A stretch of 64,000 nucleotides of DNA from Synoicihabitans lomoniglobus. Lineage in GTDB: Bacteria; Verrucomicrobiota; Verrucomicrobiia; Opitutales; Opitutaceae. The translations under genes were made by a program, and so were the position numbers. Below the pieces are notes generated by a model. That model was not told the DNA's origin, made no database searches, and saw nothing but the letters and a program-made list of their open reading frames with translations. Positions 6,929 to 14,293 of the stretch are shown here, piece by piece. The first letter of the stretch is position 1; each line of letters begins with the position of its first letter. The stretch spans positions 4,397,501 to 4,461,500 of the forward strand of contig NZ_CP119075.1 of the NCBI RefSeq assembly GCF_029023725.1, written 5' to 3'.

Positions 6929-9175
6929 TCATTGGGGAGCGTTATACAGATCGGCTACCTGCTGACTGTTCAAAGCCTGGTCACAGATGATCACCTCGTC
7001 GATCTTGCCGGCGAACCAGTCGATATTATCCGCCGACTTATAGCCGAAGTGCAAAGGAGAACTGGTCGCCGCGATGCTCCCTGAAATTGTGGTCGTGGCA
7101 GTATTCACCAGCGAACCGTTCAAGTAAGTGCGCAACTTAGAACCATCATAAGTGCCTACCAAGTGATACCACTGACCGGTGCTTAGGGTGCCGAATCCAA
7201 GGGACGTGCCCGTGGAATACCAGGCATTGTTTGAGGTCGCGACGACTAGGCTGGCATAGCCGGTGGGACCGACGGTAAGACGATAGGAACCTCCCTCGGA
7301 GGCCTTGCCAACGGGCACGGATACAGCCGCGGTGTTAGTCTCCACCCAAACCCACGCCGCTATCGTAAGTTTGGCCATTCCGTCGAGATCTTTAGAATCA
7401 TGCACGGTAATGTAGTCGCCCGCACCGTCGAAGACGGCGGCGCTGCCGACCTTTCCACTCGACCAAGAGACATCGCCATTAATGTAGCCCACATGTCCTT
7501 TGCTGGCGGAATCGGTCGCCCGGAGGGAACTGCTGGTTCCGTCAAGCAGCCACGCGCCGATCATGGGGTAACCCGTGTAAAATGGCGCGGGTTCGATGGT
7601 GTCCATGATCCGAACGTAGTCGATTGAGAACGAACCGGAGGAGGCCCCGTTTTCCGGATCAATCCGCAGGCGGCGAAGGGGACCAATCCAATTGGAATTA
7701 TCGGCGAAATTCACCGTATATTCCCGATACTCAGCGTCATTTGGATTGATACTAAAGACGTGGGATTTTGCGCCAGTGAATCCATACGTAGAATCGGCGG
7801 GATTTAAGAAATATATATGCCCCTTGGTTCCCGCGGTGCCGTTCTTCATGCGCACGGCTACAATATGATGCTCATTGATCGACTCGCCGAGATTGTCGGC
7901 TGAATAGACCTGAGGATCAATGCCTGCCGGGGAGCCGTCGATTGTCCCCGGATCAGCGCTGTCGTGGGTAAATCCTGATACTTGATAAGCACCGGTCCAA
8001 CTTTCCGCGTTGGAGGTAAACGACCACTCCTTGCCCACACCAGTCGTGATGCCCGGGGCACCCAAAACAGTCGCAATCGCGTTCAGTCGGTCGGGACCTT
8101 CTTCAAGCGTGGGGCAAATCCAGCCGCCCTCATCAAACTCATCCCACGCGTAAACAAGCACCGTATTGGCCTCGGCGGCACTGGAATAGGTATCCACCCA
8201 ATTGATGGCATCTTGCAGCTGGTCCGCCACTTGGGAGGGGGTGGCCATCTCGGTGTAATATAGGAACGAGCTCGGTGGCGGATTCGCCCATGACTGGGGG
8301 ATTTCGAAGCGAGTGCGCCTATCCCACCCGGTCGTTACCCAAGGAATAACCTTTCCGCCCCCCGATGTCCGGTAGCTGTTCCATTTCGACTTCTCATTAT
8401 TTTGCAGAATCGAATATTCCGCTCCGCTGGTGGAACCAGTCGAAGTGGCATAACTGGAAACCGCATCCAACCCGAGATTACTCTTGGCGGAAGAGGCTGA
8501 GCTGGCACTGAATTCCAAAGCAACGAAATAGGGATCTCCGGTCCCTTGGGTAATCGAGTCGCTGGCGAGCAGGTCCAATTCTGCTTTCGCGGCCGCCCAG
8601 CTTCCCCATAGAGATTGCATTTGGCTAGCCAGAAAAATATAAACCAACGGCCTTTCCACTCCTCCGATATTGACTGTTTGATAGTCGGAATTTTGGAAGT
8701 AGTCCAACATACGCTCAGAAAATCCATTGGTCTCGGTCCAAAAGGCGGGGCTACGGTCCCCCTGAATGATGGCGCAGAAATCTACATTCGATGAGGTAAC
8801 ATTATGGACATCCACCATTTTGCCCAAGGCGTAGCTATGTCGATAAAGCAGGTAAGCAAAGTAATCGATACCACCACCCTCTGCATACGCGAGCTCCCGC
8901 TCAAAAACCGCGGCGGTATCACCTTTGATGGTCACGGTATTTTCGCCGTTGATCTCAGCGAAAAACGGCAACCGGTAGTGCCAGTGCTTCGGCCCCAAAG
9001 TAGCCTCTACTTGTTGGCCGACGGAACCTGAAGCACCACTGTTCCAGACATCCCAGCGTATCGCGCCCACGAGCGTGTTGTTGGGGTTGGACGCAAAAGA
9101 TGATAGGGATGCTGCAAAGAAAGCTGATACAACGATAATTGTCCGGCCAAAAAACCATGGAGAGGTGGAAGTCAT
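6929..9175 (-). CDS. Exported GH-like protein with LamG domain, putative glycan hydrolase
   Basis: A 748-residue three-part protein. After a signal peptide (about 1-28, ending SSFAS) comes a GH71/GH99-like TIM barrel (about 33-380) sharing GAIRWD, PWVTTGWD and VYAWDEFDEGGW with the 372-residue neighbour. Residues 390-545 form a beta-rich segment resembling a galactose-binding/CBM fold, ending SFSIDYVRIMD. Residues 555-745 are a LamG/concanavalin-like lectin domain (VFDGAGDYITVHDS, WYHLVGTYDGSKLRTYLNG, GKIDEVIICDQAL). The layout suggests an enzyme held to polymeric substrate. The ATG at 9175 directly abuts a (TTGGGG)9 repeat, so no Shine-Dalgarno is visible. An operator-like pair lies at 9302-9329. 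Confidence 0.75.
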   Translation of the reverse strand: MTSTSPWFFGRTIIVVSAFFAASLSSFASNPNNTLVGAIRWDVWNSGASGSVGQQVEATLGPKHWHYRLPFFAEINGENTVTIKGDTAAVFERELAYAEGGGIDYFAYLLYRHSYALGKMVDVHNVTSSNVDFCAIIQGDRSPAFWTETNGFSERMLDYFQNSDYQTVNIGGVERPLVYIFLASQMQSLWGSWAAAKAELDLLASDSITQGTGDPYFVALEFSASSASSAKSNLGLDAVSSYATSTGSTSGAEYSILQNNEKSKWNSYRTSGGGKVIPWVTTGWDRRTRFEIPQSWANPPPSSFLYYTEMATPSQVADQLQDAINWVDTYSSAAEANTVLVYAWDEFDEGGWICPTLEEGPDRLNAIATVLGAPGITTGVGKEWSFTSNAESWTGAYQVSGFTHDSADPGTIDGSPAGIDPQVYSADNLGESINEHHIVAVRMKNGTAGTKGHIYFLNPADSTYGFTGAKSHVFSINPNDAEYREYTVNFADNSNWIGPLRRLRIDPENGASSGSFSIDYVRIMDTIEPAPFYTGYPMIGAWLLDGTSSSLRATDSASKGHVGYINGDVSWSSGKVGSAAVFDGAGDYITVHDSKDLDGMAKLTIAAWVWVETNTAAVSVPVGKASEGGSYRLTVGPTGYASLVVATSNNAWYSTGTSLGFGTLSTGQWYHLVGTYDGSKLRTYLNGSLVNTATTTISGSIAATSSPLHFGYKSADNIDWFAGKIDEVIICDQALNSQQVADLYNAPQ

Positions 9176-9232
9176 TGGGGTTGGGGTTGGGGTTGGGGTT
9201 GGGGTTGGGGTTGGGGTTGGGGTTGGGGTTGG
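9175..9232. repeat. TTGGGG hexanucleotide tandem repeat at the start codon
   Basis: Nine consecutive TTGGGG units and a partial tenth; the first T of the array is also the first base of the start codon complement. On the coding strand of the GH-like gene the leader reads CCAACCCC repeats. The G-rich strand has nine G4 runs and could form a G-quadruplex on the template strand. As the unit is 6 bp, copy-number change would not shift a reading frame, but it would alter promoter-to-start spacing and leader structure. Confidence 0.95.
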
Positions 9233-9301
9233 TAAATCTTCGCAATCCGGTTCAGCGCGAAACCGGTAAGTAATAACCTAGCAGCATCTTAGGCCAAGGT
9301 C

Positions 9302-9329
9302 TTGAACGGTTTCGTGATAAACTTGAACG
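9302..9329 (-). promoter_or_regulatory. Operator-like direct repeat upstream of the LamG-containing GH-like gene
   Basis: TTGAACG occurs at 9302-9308 and again at 9323-9329, 21 bp apart, about two helical turns, which is the arrangement expected for AraC-type binding. The first copy extends to TTGAACGGTTTCGTG, which matches 11 of 15 positions of the locus-1 operator word in its ATTTCACC variant. It lies 127 bp upstream of the start codon at 9175. Confidence 0.5.
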
Positions 9330-9396
9330 CACCTTCGATGCTTGTGTTCATTTGTGATTCTTCCGGCGCCTCTCCCTTTCACTATTCAGTTCCACA

Positions 9397-10094
9397 TCAC
9401 GGTTTTTCCGCAGACAGAAACTCCGCTTTATTAAAAATTCCCTCCGTTCGTATCGACCGAATTGGTAACGGAAAAGTGGCTGATAGGCGTCGCCAGGGAC
9501 GGTCGTGGAAGATCCGCAAAATTTCGGGCTCCAATGCCTTTGCCCACACCTCGTATCCCGCGTTTGTCGGGTGCACGTTATCCGGGCGAAAAAGCCCTTC
9601 TTGAGGGACCTGTCGGGCTCAGCGAAAAGGCGATTCGAATCCAGATTTCGAATACCCAGCTTTGCGGCCCATTGGGGCAGCCTGCGATTGACCGATTCAT
9701 TAATCTCGCGCCGCCCGACATGGTCTGCCCACGGAAAAAGGGAAACCAAAAGGAGTTCCGCTGGGGGCAGTTTCAATTGGATCTGCAGACAGATCGCCTC
9801 GATGCCATCGAGCGATTTTTCTGGAACACCATTCCTGGTGTTGTTCGTGCCAATGGAAACCACCACGAGCTTCGGATTGATGCCATCCAGCTCCCCGTGC
9901 GCGGTTCGTCACAGGACTTGCTGGGGCCGGTCGCCCCCCAAACCCAAGTTCAAGGCGTTGCGGTCACCGTAGTATTCCTGCCAGACCGATTTGCCGACGT
10001 TTTCCCATCCGCGCGTGATCGAGCCTCCGGTGAAGACCAAATCCACGAGCTCTTTTCGGTGGAGCCGTTGCATAATTTGCCGATGACGCGGCAT
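9397..10094 (-). pseudogene. Broken SGNH/GDSL-type esterase
   Basis: The reading frame starts with ATG directly after the upstream sulfatase stop. It encodes VDLVFTGGSITRGWENVG (block I, where the family usually has GDS), then LNLGLGGDRPQQVL, where an in-frame TGA at 9909-9911 falls at a position that is normally Trp. The same frame resumes with HGELDGINPKLVVVSIGTNN (block III) and continues to about 9600. There a frameshift moves the C-terminal block V (RPDNVHPTNAGYEVW), with its catalytic Asp and His, into another frame ending at 9397. Two lesions plus the altered block I indicate an inactive carbohydrate esterase gene. Sequencing error is possible for the frameshift but less so for both lesions. 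Confidence 0.8.
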
Positions 10095-11567
10095 CTACCA
10101 TGGCAGGGCGTATTCAGCCGTTTGCACCACAGGGATGACCGCGTCCTGCTGCTTACCACAGAGCGTGTTAAGCGCGGCCAATCTCTCTGCCATCAGGATC
10201 GGGATCTGGACTCCCATCGCTTCCAATCGGTTTAATAGATCCTCCTGCAGGCGAGCCGCCACATCCGGTTGAGTCCCGATCAGATTTCGACGCTGCCCCG
10301 GATCCTTGGCGAGGTTGTAGAGTTCATGGGTTTCTATCTTCCCCGGACCCTTGCCATTCAGCAGATCAACTTCCCAATGGTGAATGTAGATGTAATCGCC
10401 ATCACGAAGGGAGCTCCATGGGCGCAGCCACGCGCTGCCGTCTTCGCCACGATAGTGGGGAAAGTGAAAAACAACCGGCGCTCGTTCCTCAGTCGACTGG
10501 CCCAGCAGAGCCTTCGTGAAATCTTCACTGTCCGGCGCTGCACCCTCCGGCACGGAGCCACCCGCCAAATCCACCAGCGTTCGAAAATAGTCGGTCGTGA
10601 CGACGACACCGTTGTTGCTGGAACCCGGTTGAATTCGTTCAGGCCACCGGGCTACGAAGGGAACCCGGATGCCTCCTTCATACCAACTCCCTTTCCCCGC
10701 GCGATAGGGGAAGTTCAAGTCTCCCAGACCGCCGTTATCACTGGTGAAAATAACCAGAGTGCTATCGGCGATTCCCAACTCGCCGATCTCCGCCAACAGA
10801 TCGCCCACGCTGTCATCCAAATCCTTGACCATGCCGGCATAGACCGGGGTCTGCAGCGGTGAGCGATCGGCCCATTCCGGTAGAGACCCTTTTCGTTCGA
10901 AATGCTCTCGGCTCCCCGTCGTGGCCGCTTGGGGAACGTGCACGGAGTGATGGGAGACGACGACGAAGAAAGGGGTGTGGGATTGAGCGGCCTCCTTCAT
11001 AAAGTCATTCGATCGACGCGTGATCTCCGCCAAATGATACTCATCGTGGTTGGCGTCCGCGGCCAGAGCCGTGTCGCAGTGATTGACCAACCATTCGTCG
11101 TATCCCGCTTCCTCCGGGCTCACCCCCTCGATGTGCCACTTGCCGAACATGGCCGTGCGATAGCCCGCCGCCCGTAATACGTCCGGCAGAAAAGTCTGGT
11201 TCGGAGACAAAAGTCGGTCGGGTTCGCACCAAAGCGGCTCTGCCACGTATACATGGCTCAACCCCCAAGGGTAGACTTCGGTGGAACGGGTGCGGGCGGG
11301 AAACTTCCCCGTGATCAGGGCGGTGCGCGTCGGCGAACACACCGAACCCGCCGAATAGTGTTGATCAAAACGCATGCCCTCCCGGCGAAGTCGATCGATG
11401 TGAGGCGACTCATAGAAGTTGTTACCGTAGCACCCCAGATCATTGATACCCAAGTCATCGGCCAAAATGAGGACCATGTTCGGGCGTTCGGCTCGAGACG
11501 AAACGCCAAAGGCCAGCGCCACCCCCAGCAGGGCCGGGAACAGGTGTAAAAAGCGGGAGATAATCAT
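10095..11567 (-). CDS. Exported type I (formylglycine) sulfatase, motif CSPTR
   Basis: A 490-residue alkaline-phosphatase-superfamily sulfatase that should hydrolyse a sulfate ester of a carbohydrate in the periplasm. A signal peptide covers about residues 1-26. Metal-ligand aspartates are at LADDLG (D37, D38), the Cys converted to formylglycine is C77 in VCSPTRTALITGKF, followed by GKWHIEG near 140 and FTSDNGGLGD near 285. It belongs to the minus-strand run TonB receptor 1 - WbsX-like - sulfatase - this gene - SGNH remnant; its stop codon is immediately followed by the remnant's ATG. Its sulfatase subfamily and the sulfate position attacked cannot be assigned by eye. Confidence 0.93.
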   Translation of the reverse strand: MIISRFLHLFPALLGVALAFGVSSRAERPNMVLILADDLGINDLGCYGNNFYESPHIDRLRREGMRFDQHYSAGSVCSPTRTALITGKFPARTRSTEVYPWGLSHVYVAEPLWCEPDRLLSPNQTFLPDVLRAAGYRTAMFGKWHIEGVSPEEAGYDEWLVNHCDTALAADANHDEYHLAEITRRSNDFMKEAAQSHTPFFVVVSHHSVHVPQAATTGSREHFERKGSLPEWADRSPLQTPVYAGMVKDLDDSVGDLLAEIGELGIADSTLVIFTSDNGGLGDLNFPYRAGKGSWYEGGIRVPFVARWPERIQPGSSNNGVVVTTDYFRTLVDLAGGSVPEGAAPDSEDFTKALLGQSTEERAPVVFHFPHYRGEDGSAWLRPWSSLRDGDYIYIHHWEVDLLNGKGPGKIETHELYNLAKDPGQRRNLIGTQPDVAARLQEDLLNRLEAMGVQIPILMAERLAALNTLCGKQQDAVIPVVQTAEYALPW

Positions 11568-11623
11568 AGGCTAATTGAGAATTTTCATAATGGGGCGATC
11601 AGGTTGGCTGGCTCCGTCCCGCC

Positions 11624-13057
11624 TCAAGGATCATCGTATTCAGAATGATTATACCAATCGACCGGCGGCGGAGCCGGATAGCGGAGATCAAGCCGGCTCC
11701 GCGTGAACGCACTGAACAAGGGGTCGTTGATCTCCTTCATCCAAGTGATCAGACGACGGCGCTGCCGGGTCACCTGCCCTGTTGCGGATGGAAGATTTAT
11801 TAGGTTTCGCAGCTCCCCCGGATCACTCTTGAGATCGTAGAGCTCGTCATGGTCGGCGGTCGGGTTCCAGACATACTTCCAATCGCGATCACGCACCATA
11901 CGTGAACTGTAAAGGCCCATTTGGCACCCACTGTATTGGGCAAAGATATCAGAGCGAGCCTCCTCCCGTCCATTGGCCAAATCCAACAGATCCTGGCCAA
12001 CAAACGAATCTGGAATCCCCAATCCCGCCACGCGAGCTATTGTGCGAGCCAGGTCGATTTCGTTGCAGACAAATGCGTCGCAGGTCTGCCCCTTCTGTAG
12101 TCGCCCCGGAAAGCGCATGATCAAGGGAACCCGCACCAAGTCGTCATACATCGCGTAGTGCTTGTCCAGTAAACCATGCCCGCCACAATAATCACCGTGA
12201 TCCGAGGAATAGATCACCAACGTCTCATCGGCAATGCCCAGTTCCGCCAACTGCGCCAGCAAGCGTCCAACCTGTTGATCGATCAAGGACACCTCGGCAA
12301 GATATCGGGCAACCACCGGTTGCCAATCCGACCATGTCCAGCTGCGGGTGCCCCAGACTTCATGCTGTCGTCCCTGCGCGACCGGCTTGCCTTCCAACCT
12401 ATCGGAAAAACTCGGCCAAGGCAGGATGCTGGTGGAATCATACCGAACCGATTCCTGCTCCGGTGGGCGACAGGGCAAATGAGGCTCGTCAGGGTCGAGG
12501 CGAATGAAGAAGGGACGTGCTTCGCCGTGATAACGTCGCATCAAACTCAACGCTTGATCCGTAAGCCAAGCGACTCGGGACTGTGCTGGCGTAATGGCCC
12601 GATCCACGTCGCCAAACCATCCGTTGACCACTTCAATCGGAGGAATCCCCTGAGCCTCTCGCCAACGATCGTAGCCATCCCGCAGGATGGCGTCATCCAC
12701 CCCATGATCTGCGGGGGCCCCGGCGACTTCACCGTGAAACTTCCCCACCAACGCTTGGCGGAAGCCCGCATCTGCCAGCAAATGCCACAAATTCGGCAGG
12801 TCCCGCCGGGCGGGCTGGTAGCCCTCCATATGCTCAATATTGATGCACCCATGCGTCGTAGGCCAGGTTCCGGTCAGCAAAGACGCCCGGGCGGGCGAAC
12901 AAATCGGTGAGGGGGTGAACGCATGGGTGAAGTTCACCCCCTCCCCGGCTAACTGATCAAGGTGGGGCGTATGAACCAAAGAGTGCCCGTTGATCCCAAG
13001 ACAGTCCTGACGGTGCTGATCGGAATGGATGAGTAGGATGTTGGGCGCACGGTTCAT
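11624..13057 (-). CDS. Type I sulfatase without signal peptide, motif CSPAR
   Basis: A 477-residue sulfatase that begins MNRAPNILLIHSDQHRQDCLG, so the catalytic beta-strand starts at residue 5 and there is no room for a signal peptide; no upstream in-frame start was found. It is therefore predicted to be cytoplasmic. The metal site uses D13-Q14 in place of DD, a pattern of the choline-sulfatase/phosphonate-monoesterase-like branch, with formylglycine Cys C53 (ICSPARASLLTG) and YSSDHGDYCGGHG late in the fold. It lies 68 bp after the WbsX-like gene and 56 bp before the exported sulfatase. It may desulfate imported mono- or oligosaccharides. Confidence 0.9.
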   Translation of the reverse strand: MNRAPNILLIHSDQHRQDCLGINGHSLVHTPHLDQLAGEGVNFTHAFTPSPICSPARASLLTGTWPTTHGCINIEHMEGYQPARRDLPNLWHLLADAGFRQALVGKFHGEVAGAPADHGVDDAILRDGYDRWREAQGIPPIEVVNGWFGDVDRAITPAQSRVAWLTDQALSLMRRYHGEARPFFIRLDPDEPHLPCRPPEQESVRYDSTSILPWPSFSDRLEGKPVAQGRQHEVWGTRSWTWSDWQPVVARYLAEVSLIDQQVGRLLAQLAELGIADETLVIYSSDHGDYCGGHGLLDKHYAMYDDLVRVPLIMRFPGRLQKGQTCDAFVCNEIDLARTIARVAGLGIPDSFVGQDLLDLANGREEARSDIFAQYSGCQMGLYSSRMVRDRDWKYVWNPTADHDELYDLKSDPGELRNLINLPSATGQVTRQRRRLITWMKEINDPLFSAFTRSRLDLRYPAPPPVDWYNHSEYDDP

Positions 13058-13125
13058 CTCTTTCAGCGAAGGCCCTCGGGAAACGCACCATTGTCAATTT
13101 ATCCACTTCCCGGATACGATAAGTC

Positions 13126-14283
13126 TCAACGAGTAATCGAAGAATCTTCAGTCACGCGAAGCGTATCCCGGATGGCCTCCAGGAAAGCGAAGCCATTTAC
13201 GGTGTCGGGCTCCAAGTAGCTCCCCTCAGTCCATTCGTTCCACGCGTTGATGGTGAAGATCTGTGGGGATGAGTCGTTGGATTCGGCCAAAAACGTCTTC
13301 ATGGCCGCCACGACCCGCCGAAGCTCGACCGGTGAATTTTCGACCAGAATCGGGGTGTAAGGGTAGCCGATATCGTCATAATGACCGGCTTGATTTGTCC
13401 GTGGGCTGGGGTCCCAACCCACCGTCACATTCGGGATGTAGCGCAAGGCTTCCTGCCCCCTCAGACGCGACCAGTCGGCGATACATTGCTGGGCGTAACC
13501 GGGGAATTTCGTCGTGGGAAACTGGCGCATCTCCTGATGGTGAATCCAGACATAGGACGTAACACTATCAAAGCCCAATTGCTCGGGGCTCGCCGCACTG
13601 CTGCTGGTGGGCGCTTCCCCGGCCAGGATGACCTTGTCGAAGAGCACGGCATTGAGGTGAAGTTCACCGAGACCGGCGTGGCGGACGCGTTCGCGAAACT
13701 CTGCGAGCGCAGCGCGAGTGGCCTCTACCCCACCGAAGCCTTCAATCAACTTGGAAATCTGGTAAAACGAGACGTAGAGGCCTCCCTCCACCCGCCAGTA
13801 GGATGGGTGGGGGAAATAACGTTCAATCATTCGATCCGTGGCTTGCCGGAAGGCGTCGAGCGACAATGCGCCAGGGGAGAGGACGGGAGCCTCACCCGTC
13901 CCGGAATGCGGGTGGATGTGGGTCCAGTCGTGGTTCGCCCACATGATCGAGAACTTGAGCCGATCATTATTCGGTGCCTTAAGGAACCCCTTCTCGAGGG
14001 CCGCTTCGAGATAGGGGCCATCTTCATACCAATACCAATCGAAGATAAAGGCGGTCAGACCGTGGTCGGCTGCGGCGTCGATCTTGCGCGCCATGACCTG
14101 CGGGTCGGACTCATCCTCATAGCCCCAGAGAGGCTCCCGGGGCTGGTGATGGCCCTCAAACCGGGGTTTCGCTTCCTGCAAGAGATCCCACTCAGACCAG
14201 CCATGTCCATACCAGACGTCGTTCCTCTGGTCATGGCGGTGGTAGTTGGGGAAGTAGTAGGCTGCCGCCTGAATGTTAGACAT
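13126..14283 (-). CDS. WbsX/GH99-like domain protein, putative glycan-cleaving enzyme
   Basis: A 385-residue protein starting MSNIQAAAYYFPNYHRHD, the standard opening of the WbsX-like (PF14307) family, with WYGHGWSEWDL near 25, EPLWGYEDESDP near 50, FIFDWYWYEDGPYLE near 85, LKFSIMWANHDW near 118 and INAWNEWTEGSYLEPD near 355. The family was named after glycosyltransferase clusters but shares the fold and acidic motifs of GH99 endo-mannosidases; in sulfatase loci a hydrolytic role is more plausible. I chose the ATG at 14283 because the longer frame up to 14418 would overlap the TonB receptor gene and adds Arg/Pro/Ser-rich sequence without family similarity. No signal peptide is visible, which suggests a cytoplasmic place. 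Confidence 0.85.
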   Translation of the reverse strand: MSNIQAAAYYFPNYHRHDQRNDVWYGHGWSEWDLLQEAKPRFEGHHQPREPLWGYEDESDPQVMARKIDAAADHGLTAFIFDWYWYEDGPYLEAALEKGFLKAPNNDRLKFSIMWANHDWTHIHPHSGTGEAPVLSPGALSLDAFRQATDRMIERYFPHPSYWRVEGGLYVSFYQISKLIEGFGGVEATRAALAEFRERVRHAGLGELHLNAVLFDKVILAGEAPTSSSAASPEQLGFDSVTSYVWIHHQEMRQFPTTKFPGYAQQCIADWSRLRGQEALRYIPNVTVGWDPSPRTNQAGHYDDIGYPYTPILVENSPVELRRVVAAMKTFLAESNDSSPQIFTINAWNEWTEGSYLEPDTVNGFAFLEAIRDTLRVTEDSSITR

Positions 14284-14293
14284 CGATTCTGTA

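Noticed and set aside
8955-9245. Protein with an Asn-Pro dipeptide repeat
   Set aside because: It is only the translation of the TTGGGG array in another frame and then runs through the signal-peptide region of the LamG-containing enzyme.
13112-13127. GATACGATAAGTCTC as another copy of the locus-2 operator word
   Set aside because: It needs a one-base insertion to align and has the wrong orientation relative to the following minus-strand sulfatase gene.
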